Notes under the pieces: model-generated | Told to the model about the DNA's origin: nothing | What the model saw: the letters and a program-made list of their open reading frames with translations, nothing else | The model's database searches: none | Made by a program: the position numbers and the translations under genes | NCBI GenBank assembly: GCA_964641775.1 | Contig: CAZXLK010000011.1 | Span: forward strand, 1 to 25,642 | DNA: 25,642 bases | Direction of reading: 5' to 3' | Source of the DNA: CAIPFQ01 sp964641775 | GTDB taxonomy: Bacteria > Chlamydiota > Chlamydiia > Chlamydiales > SM23-39 | In this document: positions 1 through 7,727 of the stretch, one piece after another | Numbering within the stretch: position 1 is the first letter of the stretch | Layout of the letters: every line of letters begins with the position of its first letter

Positions 1-404
1 TCCAAAGCAAAAACCGCATTCCCGTCGAAGTCCTCGTCCGCCGTCTCACCTAACTAGAAAACTCCTTAAAAACCGATCCCCCGAAAATCTTCCCCAAACC
101 GCCAGAACCTGAGCCCCTTCCAGAACCTGCTCCCGAACTAAAACCTGTTCCCCCAGAACCTGAGCCTGCTACCGCACCAAAGGTTGTTCCCCCAGAACCT
201 CAGCCAGATCCCGTTCCCGAATTAAAAGCCGTCCCCTTCAATCCCTTTGAGCCAAGGCAAGTAACAATTCCAGAAGAACCAAAAAAAATCGAAGAGCCCC
301 CTCCTTCCCCTCCTGTAGAAAAGCCTCCCCAAAAACATCCTTCTCACTACGATACCCTCATGCGTTTTGCTGCCGTCGAGCTCGAAGGAACGCTGAAGAA
401 ATAG
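1..404 (+). pseudogene. 3' end of a proline-rich protein gene, interrupted by an in-frame TAA
   Basis: One frame (codons starting at position 3) is coding-like from the window edge to the stop at 402-404, but is broken by TAA at 51-53. No ATG, GTG or TTG follows that stop until ATG 360, so the part after it cannot be an ordinary separate gene. The frame on both sides reads smoothly as ...VLVRRLT-stop-LENSLKTDPP..., and one change (CAA to TAA) would restore a continuous helical segment. After it comes a Pro/Glu-rich stretch (roughly 30 to 95 codons past the stop) and a short tail ending LEGTLKK. Such Pro/Glu linkers occur in TonB-like and other envelope-spanning proteins, but the function is unknown. 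It carries no signal peptide within the window and is visibly richer in C/G than the island that follows. It may be a true nonsense mutation, a sequencing error or a readthrough site. Confidence 0.55.
102..200 (+). repeat. In-frame short repeat coding for Pro-Glu-Pro units
   Basis: The 9-mer ccagaacct occurs at 102, 120, 153 and 192. The spacings (18, 33, 39) are all multiples of three, so the reading frame is kept. The longer unit gttcccccagaacct is present at 147-161 and 186-200. The repeats encode the P-E-P core of the proline-rich linker and look like slippage-type expansion within a coding sequence. Confidence 0.7.
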
Positions 405-408
405 ATTC

Positions 409-1266
409 ATGTTTCGTAATGTAATTATTTTCATTAGTTTTTTTTGTTTAACTGTTTATGGCCAAACTACTTTTACTTTCACCAATGAACCTATCGATGT
501 TGTGATCCCCTGCGTGGAAAAAGATCTTTCGACTCTAGATCTTTGCATCGAGGGAATCAAAAAAAATGGGGCGAATATCCGAAGAGTGATCGTCATCTCT
601 AAAACAAAACTCACCAAACGTGCAGAGTGGGTTAGCGAAGATGCTTATCCCTTTTCATTCGATGATGTTGCAAGAGCCCTTGCAAATGGCAATCCTAGCA
701 TTGAAGCTAAACTTCTTCTCAAAAAATCCAGAACAGGGTGGTATTTCCAGCAGCTTTTAAAGCTTTATGCTCCACTTGTCATTCCAGATATTTCAGAAAA
801 TGTGCTAGTCCTTGATGCCGATACGATTTTTTTAAATCCGGTCACTTTCTTAAATGAACAACATGCCGGCCTCTACAACACTGGCATCGAATACCGTCCC
901 CATTACTTTCATCATGGAGAGCTCCTCATCCCGGGATTTAAAAAACTCTATCCGGAATATTCCGGAATCACCCATCACATGATTTTCCAAAGACCTGTCA
1001 TCCTCGCGCTTTTTTCCGTTGTGGAAACCTATCATCAAAAACCATTTTGGCAGGCCTTTTGCTCTTTTGTTCAACAAGCTGATCCAAAATTATTTGCCGG
1101 CGCTTCGGAATACGAGATCTACTTCAATTACGTTTTATCAAAAACAGATCAGACGGCAATTCGAATATTAAAATGGAAAAACGTAACTAAATTTAGCGAC
1201 ATTCCCAAATACAAGAAAAAAGGATATCATTATATTTCTATTCACGATTATAAACGGAAGGAATAG
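409..1266 (+). CDS. Exported DUF6492-type putative glycosyltransferase
   Basis: A 285-residue protein starting at ATG 409, four bases after the preceding stop. Residues 1-18 form a short signal peptide (MFRNV, then a Phe/Ile-rich core, ending VYG). The catalytic domain opens with VIPCVEKDL (about 32-40), typical of the DUF6492 nucleotide-diphospho-sugar transferase fold. It carries a DxD-type metal/sugar-nucleotide motif, LDADT, with Asp136 and Asp138, followed by a conserved LYNTG/H-containing region. It should transfer a sugar from a nucleotide donor, but donor and acceptor cannot be read from sequence. The product at 16177-17121 is a paralogue with the same motif order. The gene converges with the minus-strand operon, with only eight bases between the two stops. 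The start is chosen because it gives a complete signal peptide; the Shine-Dalgarno is weak. Confidence 0.8.
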   Translation: MFRNVIIFISFFCLTVYGQTTFTFTNEPIDVVIPCVEKDLSTLDLCIEGIKKNGANIRRVIVISKTKLTKRAEWVSEDAYPFSFDDVARALANGNPSIEAKLLLKKSRTGWYFQQLLKLYAPLVIPDISENVLVLDADTIFLNPVTFLNEQHAGLYNTGIEYRPHYFHHGELLIPGFKKLYPEYSGITHHMIFQRPVILALFSVVETYHQKPFWQAFCSFVQQADPKLFAGASEYEIYFNYVLSKTDQTAIRILKWKNVTKFSDIPKYKKKGYHYISIHDYKRKE

Positions 1267-1274
1267 AGCTCTCA

Positions 1275-2015
1275 TTATATTCTCTTAAACAGGTAGTCAT
1301 TATGGGTTCCATCCCAATTCTCATCCATTTTCTCGTTGTAATTTGAGAAGTTCTGAATCATTTTGTATCCTTTATCGGTAAGGAAAGAGATAGTCCCTTC
1401 ATATTCATTATTATAAATCTCTATCAACAGGTAATCAAACGTGGTTTTATCAAAATCAATGCCCTTTAAAATATTAAATTCATAGCCTTCTGCATCTAGG
1501 CTAAAGAAATTGACATGGCAAATACCCACCTCATCTAAAATGGATTGCAAATTCCGCATAAGCACTCTCTCATGGACAGATTCCTTGAGTGGGTTAACCT
1601 TTTTTAATCGCTTACCTTCCACACTGGACATAAGATGACCATTAAAATCTCCCCAAACATAGGTATTATTCTCTTCAAAAGATCCAAGTGCACACTGAAA
1701 ACATTTAGAATTAGGGCGATTAGAAGAGAGACTTTCAAAAAGAACTCCTGAAGGTTCCACTAAGATTCCCGTCCATCCATAATACTCTTCTAACCGTTTG
1801 GTATTAGACTGCATAACTCCATCATATGCCCCCACCTCAATAAATACTCCATTGGTATAATTCATTATCTCAATTAATTTTTGGTCTAGGGGTACGCCAT
1901 GGGTATCTCGTTGAGAATAGCTGGTTTCTTCTGACCATAAGGAAATTGAAAAACCAAAGAAACAATAGAGAAGAAAAAAGATTCGGAAATACTTGAATTT
2001 TTTAAAGACTGTCAT
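1275..2015 (-). CDS. Exported FkbM-family methyltransferase
   Basis: A 246-residue protein. An unusually Phe-rich hydrophobic segment (about residues 9-27, ending SLWSEE) follows a Lys-rich n-region, fitting a signal peptide. The rest is a class I SAM-dependent methyltransferase fold of the FkbM (Methyltransf_21) type: motif I EVGAYDG (60-66), the acidic VEPS after the second strand (86-89) and the late SLDAEGYE motif. FkbM enzymes O-methylate sugars in polyketide and polysaccharide pathways, so a sugar hydroxyl on a glycan is the likely acceptor. Its ATG overlaps the end of the upstream gene by four bases (ATGA), so it is the last gene of a translationally coupled minus-strand operon running 4830 to 1275. 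It is one of four FkbM proteins in the island. Confidence 0.85.
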   Translation of the reverse strand: MTVFKKFKYFRIFFLLYCFFGFSISLWSEETSYSQRDTHGVPLDQKLIEIMNYTNGVFIEVGAYDGVMQSNTKRLEEYYGWTGILVEPSGVLFESLSSNRPNSKCFQCALGSFEENNTYVWGDFNGHLMSSVEGKRLKKVNPLKESVHERVLMRNLQSILDEVGICHVNFFSLDAEGYEFNILKGIDFDKTTFDYLLIEIYNNEYEGTISFLTDKGYKMIQNFSNYNEKMDENWDGTHNDYLFKRI

Positions 2016-3169
2016 TTACGAATTACCGCTACATAAAGGCCATTCCACCAATAGTTAATATCTTGATTCCATCTAGCAGGAAGGCTTATTTCATCCCCTT
2101 TCTTGAAAGAAAGGGGATTCTTTGCTCCGGTATAGTTTATTCGGTAACGCTCTTTAACATTCGGAGCCTCTTTCAAAATCTCTACTTCCACTTCATTAAT
2201 ATACACCAGATCATCAAATACCGAACTTTCTAAACTCTCAAGATTATTATATTGAATATTTTCTACTCGTTTGAAACCAACAGGTTTAATCATCACCCTG
2301 TAATCAGCAATTTTTGAAGCAACCAAGGAATAGTTAGATTCTGGTCTTATCAAACAATCAAACCTTGTCATTTCAAAAAAATCCTCAAGAACATTGGAAT
2401 AATGATTGTTGTCTGTCACACGACAATCGAATTGAATATCCATTCCCGTCAAATGGTGCTGATATTTCTCAACTAGTTTTAAAGGTTCGTTTTCATCGGT
2501 AAAAATATACACATAAAGAGGCTGTTTATCCAAAATTTCATAAATTTGCCTAATCTGATCTATATAGAAACTATCGGGCGGTAACTTCAAAGGTGTTCTT
2601 ATCCGCACTATACGATCGTCATAACCTCCTCCCTTTCGCACATGAACCGCCACGGTAATGCGATCTTGAGGCAACTCTAAAAAAGGTTGTATGTAAAGAG
2701 GCTTGATAAGTTTTTTTAATATTTTACGAAATTCTTCATCTTCCCAATCTACAGAAATATAGTAATAACCATTGTGAGGGGTATTTTCCCATAAACACTC
2801 AGGAAAATAAGGAATAACATATAGGGCTGATAGATCACTTTCGTAATTAATATTCTCCTTATAAGAAGGCTTAATCATATGAGCATATTCGGAAAGACAA
2901 TCTTGAGTATAAGGAGTTTCTGCATAATGCAGCATCAACTGATCAGAATAAGGAAAGGGCTTGTAGAGTAGAGGAATGTTGTATCGATAGGAAATCCATT
3001 TTGCATGCAAATAATTCAAAAACTTATCTCCAAAACGACCACCATCCAGAGTATAAGTCACAGCTTTTCTATGATTATTATTTAAACAATCTTTCGCAGG
3101 CTGATTTGAAAAGGGATAAATAGATGAAACAGAAAATAACATTAGCAAAAAACAGATAACAATCCTCAT
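2012..3169 (-). CDS. Exported HxR-motif (fucosyltransferase-like) glycosyltransferase
   Basis: A 385-residue protein with a clear signal peptide (MRIVICFLLMLFSVSS, about 1-20). The mature part begins with GGRFGDKFLNYLHAKW, analogous to the GG-x-GN loop that opens GT11 and related GT-B fucosyltransferases. It has AVHVRKGGGYD in mid-protein, matching the HxR/G motif that contacts GDP-fucose in GT11/GT23/GT65-type enzymes, and a C-terminal RPESNYSLVAS segment resembling their SSFS-type loop. This makes a fucosyl- or related GT-B transferase the best reading, but it is too divergent for a firm family. The protein at 8504-9484 is a clear paralogue (shared GGRFGD, LHAKWISYR, LLYKPFPYS, GGGYD). A GGAGG-like site (ATGGAGGATATTAAATATG) inside the end of the upstream gene supports this start. 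Two bases separate it from that gene, and its end overlaps the next by four. Confidence 0.7.
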   Translation of the reverse strand: MRIVICFLLMLFSVSSIYPFSNQPAKDCLNNNHRKAVTYTLDGGRFGDKFLNYLHAKWISYRYNIPLLYKPFPYSDQLMLHYAETPYTQDCLSEYAHMIKPSYKENINYESDLSALYVIPYFPECLWENTPHNGYYYISVDWEDEEFRKILKKLIKPLYIQPFLELPQDRITVAVHVRKGGGYDDRIVRIRTPLKLPPDSFYIDQIRQIYEILDKQPLYVYIFTDENEPLKLVEKYQHHLTGMDIQFDCRVTDNNHYSNVLEDFFEMTRFDCLIRPESNYSLVASKIADYRVMIKPVGFKRVENIQYNNLESLESSVFDDLVYINEVEVEILKEAPNVKERYRINYTGAKNPLSFKKGDEISLPARWNQDINYWWNGLYVAVIRK

Positions 3170-3171
3170 AT

Positions 3172-4215
3172 TTAATATCCTCCATATGTAAATATGAGTC
3201 TTGGGTTGATGAAAAGCTTATCATGACCACGAGCAATCATGGATGCATGAAAGGCTACATGCTCACATACAGAAGGATATTGAGAAACAAAGAAACTCAT
3301 CCTCCAGACTAAGGGGCTTGGATCTCCCTGTTGTAAAATAACTCCTACATTCGGGTCCTCAATTTTGGAGAGATGAGGCTTTGGGTGCTCAATGGTCATG
3401 AACGAAGACAATTGACGGCACTTTTCCAGATAGGTCAGGATCTGAGGATGCCGGGGATTTTGATCGATCAATTGTTTTGCAACAACGGCCATATCCTCAG
3501 TGACAATCCCTGAATAGCGACAACCAACAATGGACGACTTCTTATAAATTCCACAGCCCCCAAAAGCAGAGTAAACAGGACACCAGTCATCTGTCCTTTT
3601 TAAGGAGAAAGACTTGGGCATATACCACCAGTAATCGCCCAAAAGCTCGGAGCCAATCGGATAGGTTGCGTTGCGAAAAGCGTACCAATCCCAGTAAGTT
3701 CCCGGAGGATCAATTCCATAAGCAAAAACAGCATCCCACTCTCGATCTGTTTCAAATGCCTCAGTAATTCCCTCAAACCTCGGAGGGAACTTAAAGTCCA
3801 TGTCCATCCAAATAACATACGGAAATTCTCGATAGGCATCTGACATCACGATATCTAAAACCAGATTTCTGGCCCTGGCAATTGTCTCAGGGTGAAAAAA
3901 AGTCCCATCCTTTTTATGATTCACGATGATTGCATCCAAGGTAGAATAGGGTAACTTTTCACTTTTTACATATACCCTTGAATTTCCCCGCTTCCACTTC
4001 CTTAAAATATCAACAGTCCTATCATTAGAATTATTTTCATATATAACAATTCGATAGTCTTCAAAAAGAGAGCCGATCTGCTCCATGATTCGTATAGTAT
4101 GAGGGAGTGGAATCTCCACATTCTTACAGACACCACAGATCACAACGCGCTCAGGTATCAATCCGTAGCAGAACCCAAAATGATAGAAAACCACCGCAAA
4201 AATTAAAGATTTTAT
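3172..4215 (-). CDS. Exported CMT1/CAP59-like glycosyltransferase with a candidate ATA start
   Basis: The GT domain has VVICGVCKNVEIPLP, then YENNSNDRT, then a DxD motif WMDMDF (Asp131 and Asp133 counted from the GTG at 4194), then DWCPVYSAFGGCGIYK. This order resembles the fungal capsule alpha-mannosyltransferase group (CAP59/CMT1, GT69). The same domain, with many identical blocks (TYWDWYAFR, CRYSG, HASMI), forms the C-terminus of the fusion at 11923-14271. The only conventional start is GTG 4192-4194, which cuts a hydrophobic leader in half. Reading upstream in the same frame gives ATA AAA TCT TTA ATT TTT GCG before the GTG. This completes a signal peptide (xKSLIFAVVFYHFGFCYG). An AAAGAGG Shine-Dalgarno (4221-4227) sits five bases before the ATA (4213-4215). 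ATA may be a rare start, a mutated ATG or a sequence error. The next gene upstream ends 24 bases away. Confidence 0.75.
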   Translation of the reverse strand: MKSLIFAVVFYHFGFCYGLIPERVVICGVCKNVEIPLPHTIRIMEQIGSLFEDYRIVIYENNSNDRTVDILRKWKRGNSRVYVKSEKLPYSTLDAIIVNHKKDGTFFHPETIARARNLVLDIVMSDAYREFPYVIWMDMDFKFPPRFEGITEAFETDREWDAVFAYGIDPPGTYWDWYAFRNATYPIGSELLGDYWWYMPKSFSLKRTDDWCPVYSAFGGCGIYKKSSIVGCRYSGIVTEDMAVVAKQLIDQNPRHPQILTYLEKCRQLSSFMTIEHPKPHLSKIEDPNVGVILQQGDPSPLVWRMSFFVSQYPSVCEHVAFHASMIARGHDKLFINPRLIFTYGGY

Positions 4216-4239
4216 AAATACCTCTTTGAGGTGTTTTCT

Positions 4240-4830
4240 TTATTTTCCTAAGACACGAGCAACCATGATATTGTTAGGATACTCCCCCTCATTTCCACCA
4301 TTAATGTAATCAATTGTATAATCAGAATTGATCTCCAAAATTTTCTGAATAATCTGATCTTGAGTGATGAAATCAAAGAACGCTGTTCCACAGCAATGCA
4401 TATCATCAATCAAGATCGTATGTGTTTTTATCGGATGGTGTTTGATCTGCTCCAACTCTTCGAGAACTGGACAATTTTTTCCTCCGAGAGAATCTGTGCT
4501 CCCAGTATGAGCGTCTAACCAAAAAGTAGCCGGTTTATCAATTTTACGAATGATCTGTCCCAAATCCTTACCAGTATCTCCCTGAAAAACATGAACATTT
4601 TTATAATCACTAAAACGACGAGAAGCCTGGGAAACAAAAGATGCGTCGATATCCATAGAGTAAATCTCGGAAAATAACCCCGTACGCAAAACCATAGCAA
4701 TGGCCTCTCCTCCCAAGGTCCCTGTTTCAACAAAGTAATGATTTGGGAACGGAGAAAACCCAACGGGCCCCATATTGGCATTAACACAGCTAAAGCAAAG
4801 AAATAGCAAAGCACTAGAAATGATTTTCAT
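4240..4830 (-). CDS. Exported small methyltransferase-like protein (paralogue 1)
   Basis: A 196-residue protein with a signal peptide (MKIISSALLFLCFSCVNA, cleavage near Ala18-Asn19). The mature part is a compact Rossmann-like domain: YFVETGTLGG (32-41) in the place of SAM motif I, MDID about 20 residues later, QGDTG, then FWLDAH and ILIDDMHCCGT. This pattern matches class I SAM-methyltransferase-like proteins often found in glycan clusters. The substrate is unknown. The C-terminal block EYPNNIMVAR and the Cys-Cys pair are identical in the paralogue at 20409-20999. The ATG is preceded by TTGAGGTTTTAG, a good Shine-Dalgarno at six bases. It is the first gene of the minus-strand operon 4830-1275. 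Confidence 0.75.
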   Translation of the reverse strand: MKIISSALLFLCFSCVNANMGPVGFSPFPNHYFVETGTLGGEAIAMVLRTGLFSEIYSMDIDASFVSQASRRFSDYKNVHVFQGDTGKDLGQIIRKIDKPATFWLDAHTGSTDSLGGKNCPVLEELEQIKHHPIKTHTILIDDMHCCGTAFFDFITQDQIIQKILEINSDYTIDYINGGNEGEYPNNIMVARVLGK

Positions 4831-4859
4831 CTAAAACCTCAAAAGTATGTTGAACGGCG

Positions 4860-4889
4860 ACTATCACAAAACAAACTGCATGTTGTCAA
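4860..4889 (-). promoter_or_regulatory. Candidate sigma70-type promoter of the 4830-1275 operon
   Basis: On the minus strand a perfect TTGACA (4884-4889) is followed after 18 bases by GATAGT (4860-4865), which has four of six consensus matches. It lies about 30 bases upstream of the first ATG of the operon, in the 138-base divergent gap with the plus-strand gene at 4969. Confidence 0.5.
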
Positions 4890-4968
4890 TAAAAAAGTGG
4901 AAAAAAAACTTTTCATTCGAGGGATGTTTCTTTAGAATAGTGATGTGTAGGCAGACGATGAGGTAAAA

Positions 4969-5790
4969 GTGAAAAAAATATTTTTTTTATTCATGATAAG
5001 TGTTTTTTTATTTTTTCAGACAAAAATATTTGCACAAGCACAAGAGCATCCAATGAAAATTCTTGTTTTGATCATCTGTTCTGATAACTTTCCAGGATCG
5101 CCTCTTTTTTTCCCTTACAAAATGATGCAAAACGTGTGGAGATCTTATATGCACTTGGATCCGGAATGCGTTGAAGCTTACTTCATTCGGGGCAACCCCA
5201 ATTTATCTTTAACATGCAAAATTGATGGAGATGTCATCTGGTCCAAAACAGAAGAAAGTGTCATCCCAGGAATTTTGAACAAGACAATATCATCCTTAGA
5301 ATACTTGTTGCCTAGGCTAAGAGAGTTTGACTTTATCGTTAGGACGAATTTATCTTCTTTCTATGTGTTTCCCAATTTACTGGATTTCCTAAAAACACAG
5401 CCTAAGGAAAAATTTTATTGCGGCCCCAATATTGGATCTGTGTTTGCGTCGGGTAGCGGTTTTTATATGAGTCCAGATGTTGCGGAGTTTTTAGTACAAA
5501 GCAAAGATGCATTAATCAATGGTCAAGAAAATGATGATGTGATGATCGGCCGCTTTTTAATATCCCACGGCTATAAATTGCTTTCTGCTCCTTGGAAGAT
5601 AATCCAATTCATAGAAGATTGGAATCAATATAAAACTTCGAACTCTCCTCGTATAGATTTTCATTTTCGAATAAAAGGCATACATGAACTCAGATCAGTC
5701 ATAGACTATCAAATTTACTGTGAACTTTTAAAGATGTACTACAATATCGATTTTGAAAAAGAATCGTCTTCCCTACCATTCAATAAATAG
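4969..5790 (+). CDS. Exported GT31/fringe-like putative glycosyltransferase
   Basis: A 273-residue protein with a textbook signal peptide (MKKIFFLFMISVFLFF, ending KIFAQA, about 1-24). The order of motifs suggests a GT31-type (beta-1,3-galactosyl/GlcNAc transferase or fringe) fold: an early KILVLIICSD strand, FDFIVRTNLSSF where GT31 enzymes have D-D-D, GSGFYMSPDVAEFL (typical GxGY-type acceptor loop), then ENDDVMIGRFL, matching the catalytic EDVxxG motif. The D-D-D replacement by RTNLSS is a real deviation and may change metal use. The start codon is GTG, placed four bases after GATGAGGT, a good Shine-Dalgarno. The gene stands alone on the plus strand: divergent from 4830 and convergent with 6522, with six bases between stops. 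Confidence 0.65.
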   Translation: MKKIFFLFMISVFLFFQTKIFAQAQEHPMKILVLIICSDNFPGSPLFFPYKMMQNVWRSYMHLDPECVEAYFIRGNPNLSLTCKIDGDVIWSKTEESVIPGILNKTISSLEYLLPRLREFDFIVRTNLSSFYVFPNLLDFLKTQPKEKFYCGPNIGSVFASGSGFYMSPDVAEFLVQSKDALINGQENDDVMIGRFLISHGYKLLSAPWKIIQFIEDWNQYKTSNSPRIDFHFRIKGIHELRSVIDYQIYCELLKMYYNIDFEKESSSLPFNK

Positions 5791-5796
5791 TAGATA

Positions 5797-6522
5797 TCAA
5801 TATTTTCCGTAATTTATTTCTGGAAAATTTGACTCAAAATCGCTTCCTAACAATGTGGGTGGTCCACTAAATAAAGGCCAGGGTTTTAAAGGATAATAAA
5901 GTTTGAAGTATCTGATAATATCATCAAAAACATAAATGCCTGGAATGCTATTCTCATAATCAGTGTGTATAAGGGTCATCCCTGCAAAACCATATTCAGG
6001 AAAAAAATCACAGTCATGTAAAATAATGTACTTACATTTAGATCTAAATCTTTTTATGGTTTCCAATCTTGCTTGCCATGGAGATTGATCCACAAAACAA
6101 AGATCAAAATGAATTTCATTTAACAACTCGGTGTTATCCAAAAAAGTAATCCAATGGTTGCAATTTTGGCTGTCTTCCTGATTTACCCCTGGAACGAAAA
6201 AAAATTTATGCCAACCTGAATTGTCTTCTTTATATCCATCATCTAGGTATTTGAGACTAAATTTTTGTAACCATTCTTGATTATCATCTATTGAAATGAG
6301 TAACCGTCCATTTTTTTTACAAATTTCATGCAACAAGTCAGTACTACCGTGCCCACATCCAAATTCGATGATAGGCCCAGTTGTGTTACTAGCAATTTCG
6401 TAAAGAACCGGTTGATGAGTTGCGTATGGATCTTTCCTATGGGAAAATTGAACTTCTGCATTCAAAATATTAGCAAAATTAATCACAATAAGCAAAGTTG
6501 CTACTATCTTAACTAAATACAT
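5797..6522 (-). CDS. Exported class I methyltransferase-like protein
   Basis: A 241-residue protein with a signal peptide (MYLVKIVATLLIVINFANIL, cleaved near NAEV). Motif I of the SAM fold is IIEFGCGHGS (51-60). It is followed by an acidic ISIDDN after the second strand, FDLCFVDQSPWQAR around strand 4, and YIILHDCDFFPE. The protein looks catalytically intact, but its acceptor is unknown and it does not fit FkbM. An ATGGAGCTGATCAA site (GGAG, eight bases from ATG) defines the start. A short ORF of unknown meaning (6536-6745) lies 13 bases upstream on the same strand. Confidence 0.7.
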   Translation of the reverse strand: MYLVKIVATLLIVINFANILNAEVQFSHRKDPYATHQPVLYEIASNTTGPIIEFGCGHGSTDLLHEICKKNGRLLISIDDNQEWLQKFSLKYLDDGYKEDNSGWHKFFFVPGVNQEDSQNCNHWITFLDNTELLNEIHFDLCFVDQSPWQARLETIKRFRSKCKYIILHDCDFFPEYGFAGMTLIHTDYENSIPGIYVFDDIIRYFKLYYPLKPWPLFSGPPTLLGSDFESNFPEINYGKY

Positions 6523-6535
6523 TTGATCAGCTCCA

Positions 6536-6745
6536 TTAAATTTTAGATATTGTTATTAAACTCCCCAGTATATGGGCGATTTTAACTTCTGATATCTCGC
6601 TGGGTCTATTTTTTGTATATGACTCATGTATCATAGGCAATTTTTGAGATTTTTCCCAGTCAATATTTCTGAATGCGTCCAACCGCCCCCACATATTACA
6701 TATCGTTTCATGTTGGCATAAGATTGTTATTAACGCTTCTTGCAA
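6536..6745 (-). CDS. Unrecognised short ORF, possibly a gene remnant
   Basis: The open frame runs from a stop about 18 bases above a TTG at 6743-6745 to TAA at 6536-6538, giving about 69 residues. I do not recognise it. The sequence is mixed charged/hydrophobic (contains MWGRLDAFRNIDWEK and ends LGSLITISKI). It has no signal peptide, unlike all its neighbours, and no ATG start or clear Shine-Dalgarno. It sits 13 bases before the methyltransferase-like gene at 6522 and could be a leader ORF, the eroded 3' end of a lost gene, or not translated at all. Confidence 0.25.
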   Translation of the reverse strand: MQEALITILCQHETICNMWGRLDAFRNIDWEKSQKLPMIHESYTKNRPSEISEVKIAHILGSLITISKI

Positions 6746-6785
6746 CCAAGCTATAGAAAAAACCTACGATCAGGGCAGTTGTCCC

Positions 6786-6814
6786 TTGGCAAAAATGACA
6801 ATTCTGACTAAGCT
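6786..6814 (+). promoter_or_regulatory. Weak promoter candidate for the plus-strand run starting at 6844
   Basis: TTGGCA (6786-6791) and TAAGCT (6809-6814) are separated by 17 bases. The -10 has only three consensus matches. An AAGGGGATC ribosome site follows, eight bases before ATG 6844, so initiation of this gene is well supported even if the promoter is not. Confidence 0.3.
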
Positions 6815-6843
6815 ACGGGTTTTCTTATCAAGGGGATCAACGT

Positions 6844-7647
6844 ATGCAGCAACTATTTAAAGAGACGTTTCTTGCGGTAGCTCTCTTATCGACACTGTGT
6901 TTAGAGTCTTTTCAAATTTTATCTCAAAATACCGAAACTGAAGCAATGGGGTACGGGGACTGGAATATCGCAAAAGATGGAGAATTATTGTTAATGCGCC
7001 ATCTTTTAAAACCGGGAGATATTGTATTTGATGTAGGGGGAAACCACGGGGAATGGAGTTCATTTGCCCTCCAAACAGAATCGACCATTCAACTGTTTAC
7101 CTTTGAACCTGTTCCGCCCGTTTTTAAAAGTCTTCAAAAAACCCTCAAGAAATATCCAGATGTCCGCTTATTTGATTATGCCCTCTCTGATCAGATAGGG
7201 CCATCTGAATTTAGGTATTACCCTGAAGCGGATGGCCTCAGTGGTTTTTATTATCGCGAAGTGCTCCGAGGGGATCATCCGGATCCTCAAGTAATTTCCG
7301 TTCAACAAGATACTCTCGATCACTTTTGCTCCGAACACGAAATTAGGACGATCCATTTTATGAAGATAGATACGGAAGGCTCTGAATGGAGAATCTTCAA
7401 TGGAGCAGCAAACCTTTTGAAAAACCATCAAATCCGCGCAATCCAATTTGAGTATGGCGGCTGTAATATTGATTCCAAAACAACCCTAAAACAGATGTTC
7501 AACTGCTTAAGAGACGAGAAGTATGTTGTTTTTAGAATCATACCTACAGGCCTTGTCCATATTTCTGAATGGAGTGATTCTTTAGAGAATTTTCATCTTT
7601 CGAATTATTTCGCTATTTGCGAAGAGGATCTATTAAGATTAAAATAA
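6844..7647 (+). CDS. Exported FkbM-family methyltransferase
   Basis: A 267-residue protein starting at ATG 6844 behind AAGGGG. Residues 1-28 (MQQLFKETFLAVALLSTLCL, then ESFQILSQ) look like a signal peptide. The FkbM signature is complete: IVFDVGGNHGEWS (60-72) as motif I, FTFEPVPPVF (from about 86), and KIDTEGSEWRI in the second half. FkbM proteins methylate sugar hydroxyls. It opens the long plus-strand run 6844-15152, with 80 bases separating it from the next gene, so that gene may have its own promoter. Confidence 0.85.
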   Translation: MQQLFKETFLAVALLSTLCLESFQILSQNTETEAMGYGDWNIAKDGELLLMRHLLKPGDIVFDVGGNHGEWSSFALQTESTIQLFTFEPVPPVFKSLQKTLKKYPDVRLFDYALSDQIGPSEFRYYPEADGLSGFYYREVLRGDHPDPQVISVQQDTLDHFCSEHEIRTIHFMKIDTEGSEWRIFNGAANLLKNHQIRAIQFEYGGCNIDSKTTLKQMFNCLRDEKYVVFRIIPTGLVHISEWSDSLENFHLSNYFAICEEDLLRLK

Positions 7648-7727
7648 GAACTTGACTAATCATCATGTCTTGAGGCATTCTTTCGGAATTATACCGAAGA
7701 ACCACTCTTTAAACTCATGGGATTACA

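Noticed and set aside
222..434. 70-codon minus-strand ORF across the proline-rich gene end
   Set aside because: Antisense to Pro/Glu repeats, giving Gly/Arg/Phe-rich nonsense.
4219..4233. ACCTC-TTT-GAGGT inverted repeat between two minus-strand genes
   Set aside because: It coincides with the ribosome site AAAGAGG of the downstream gene and is too short to be a credible regulatory stem.
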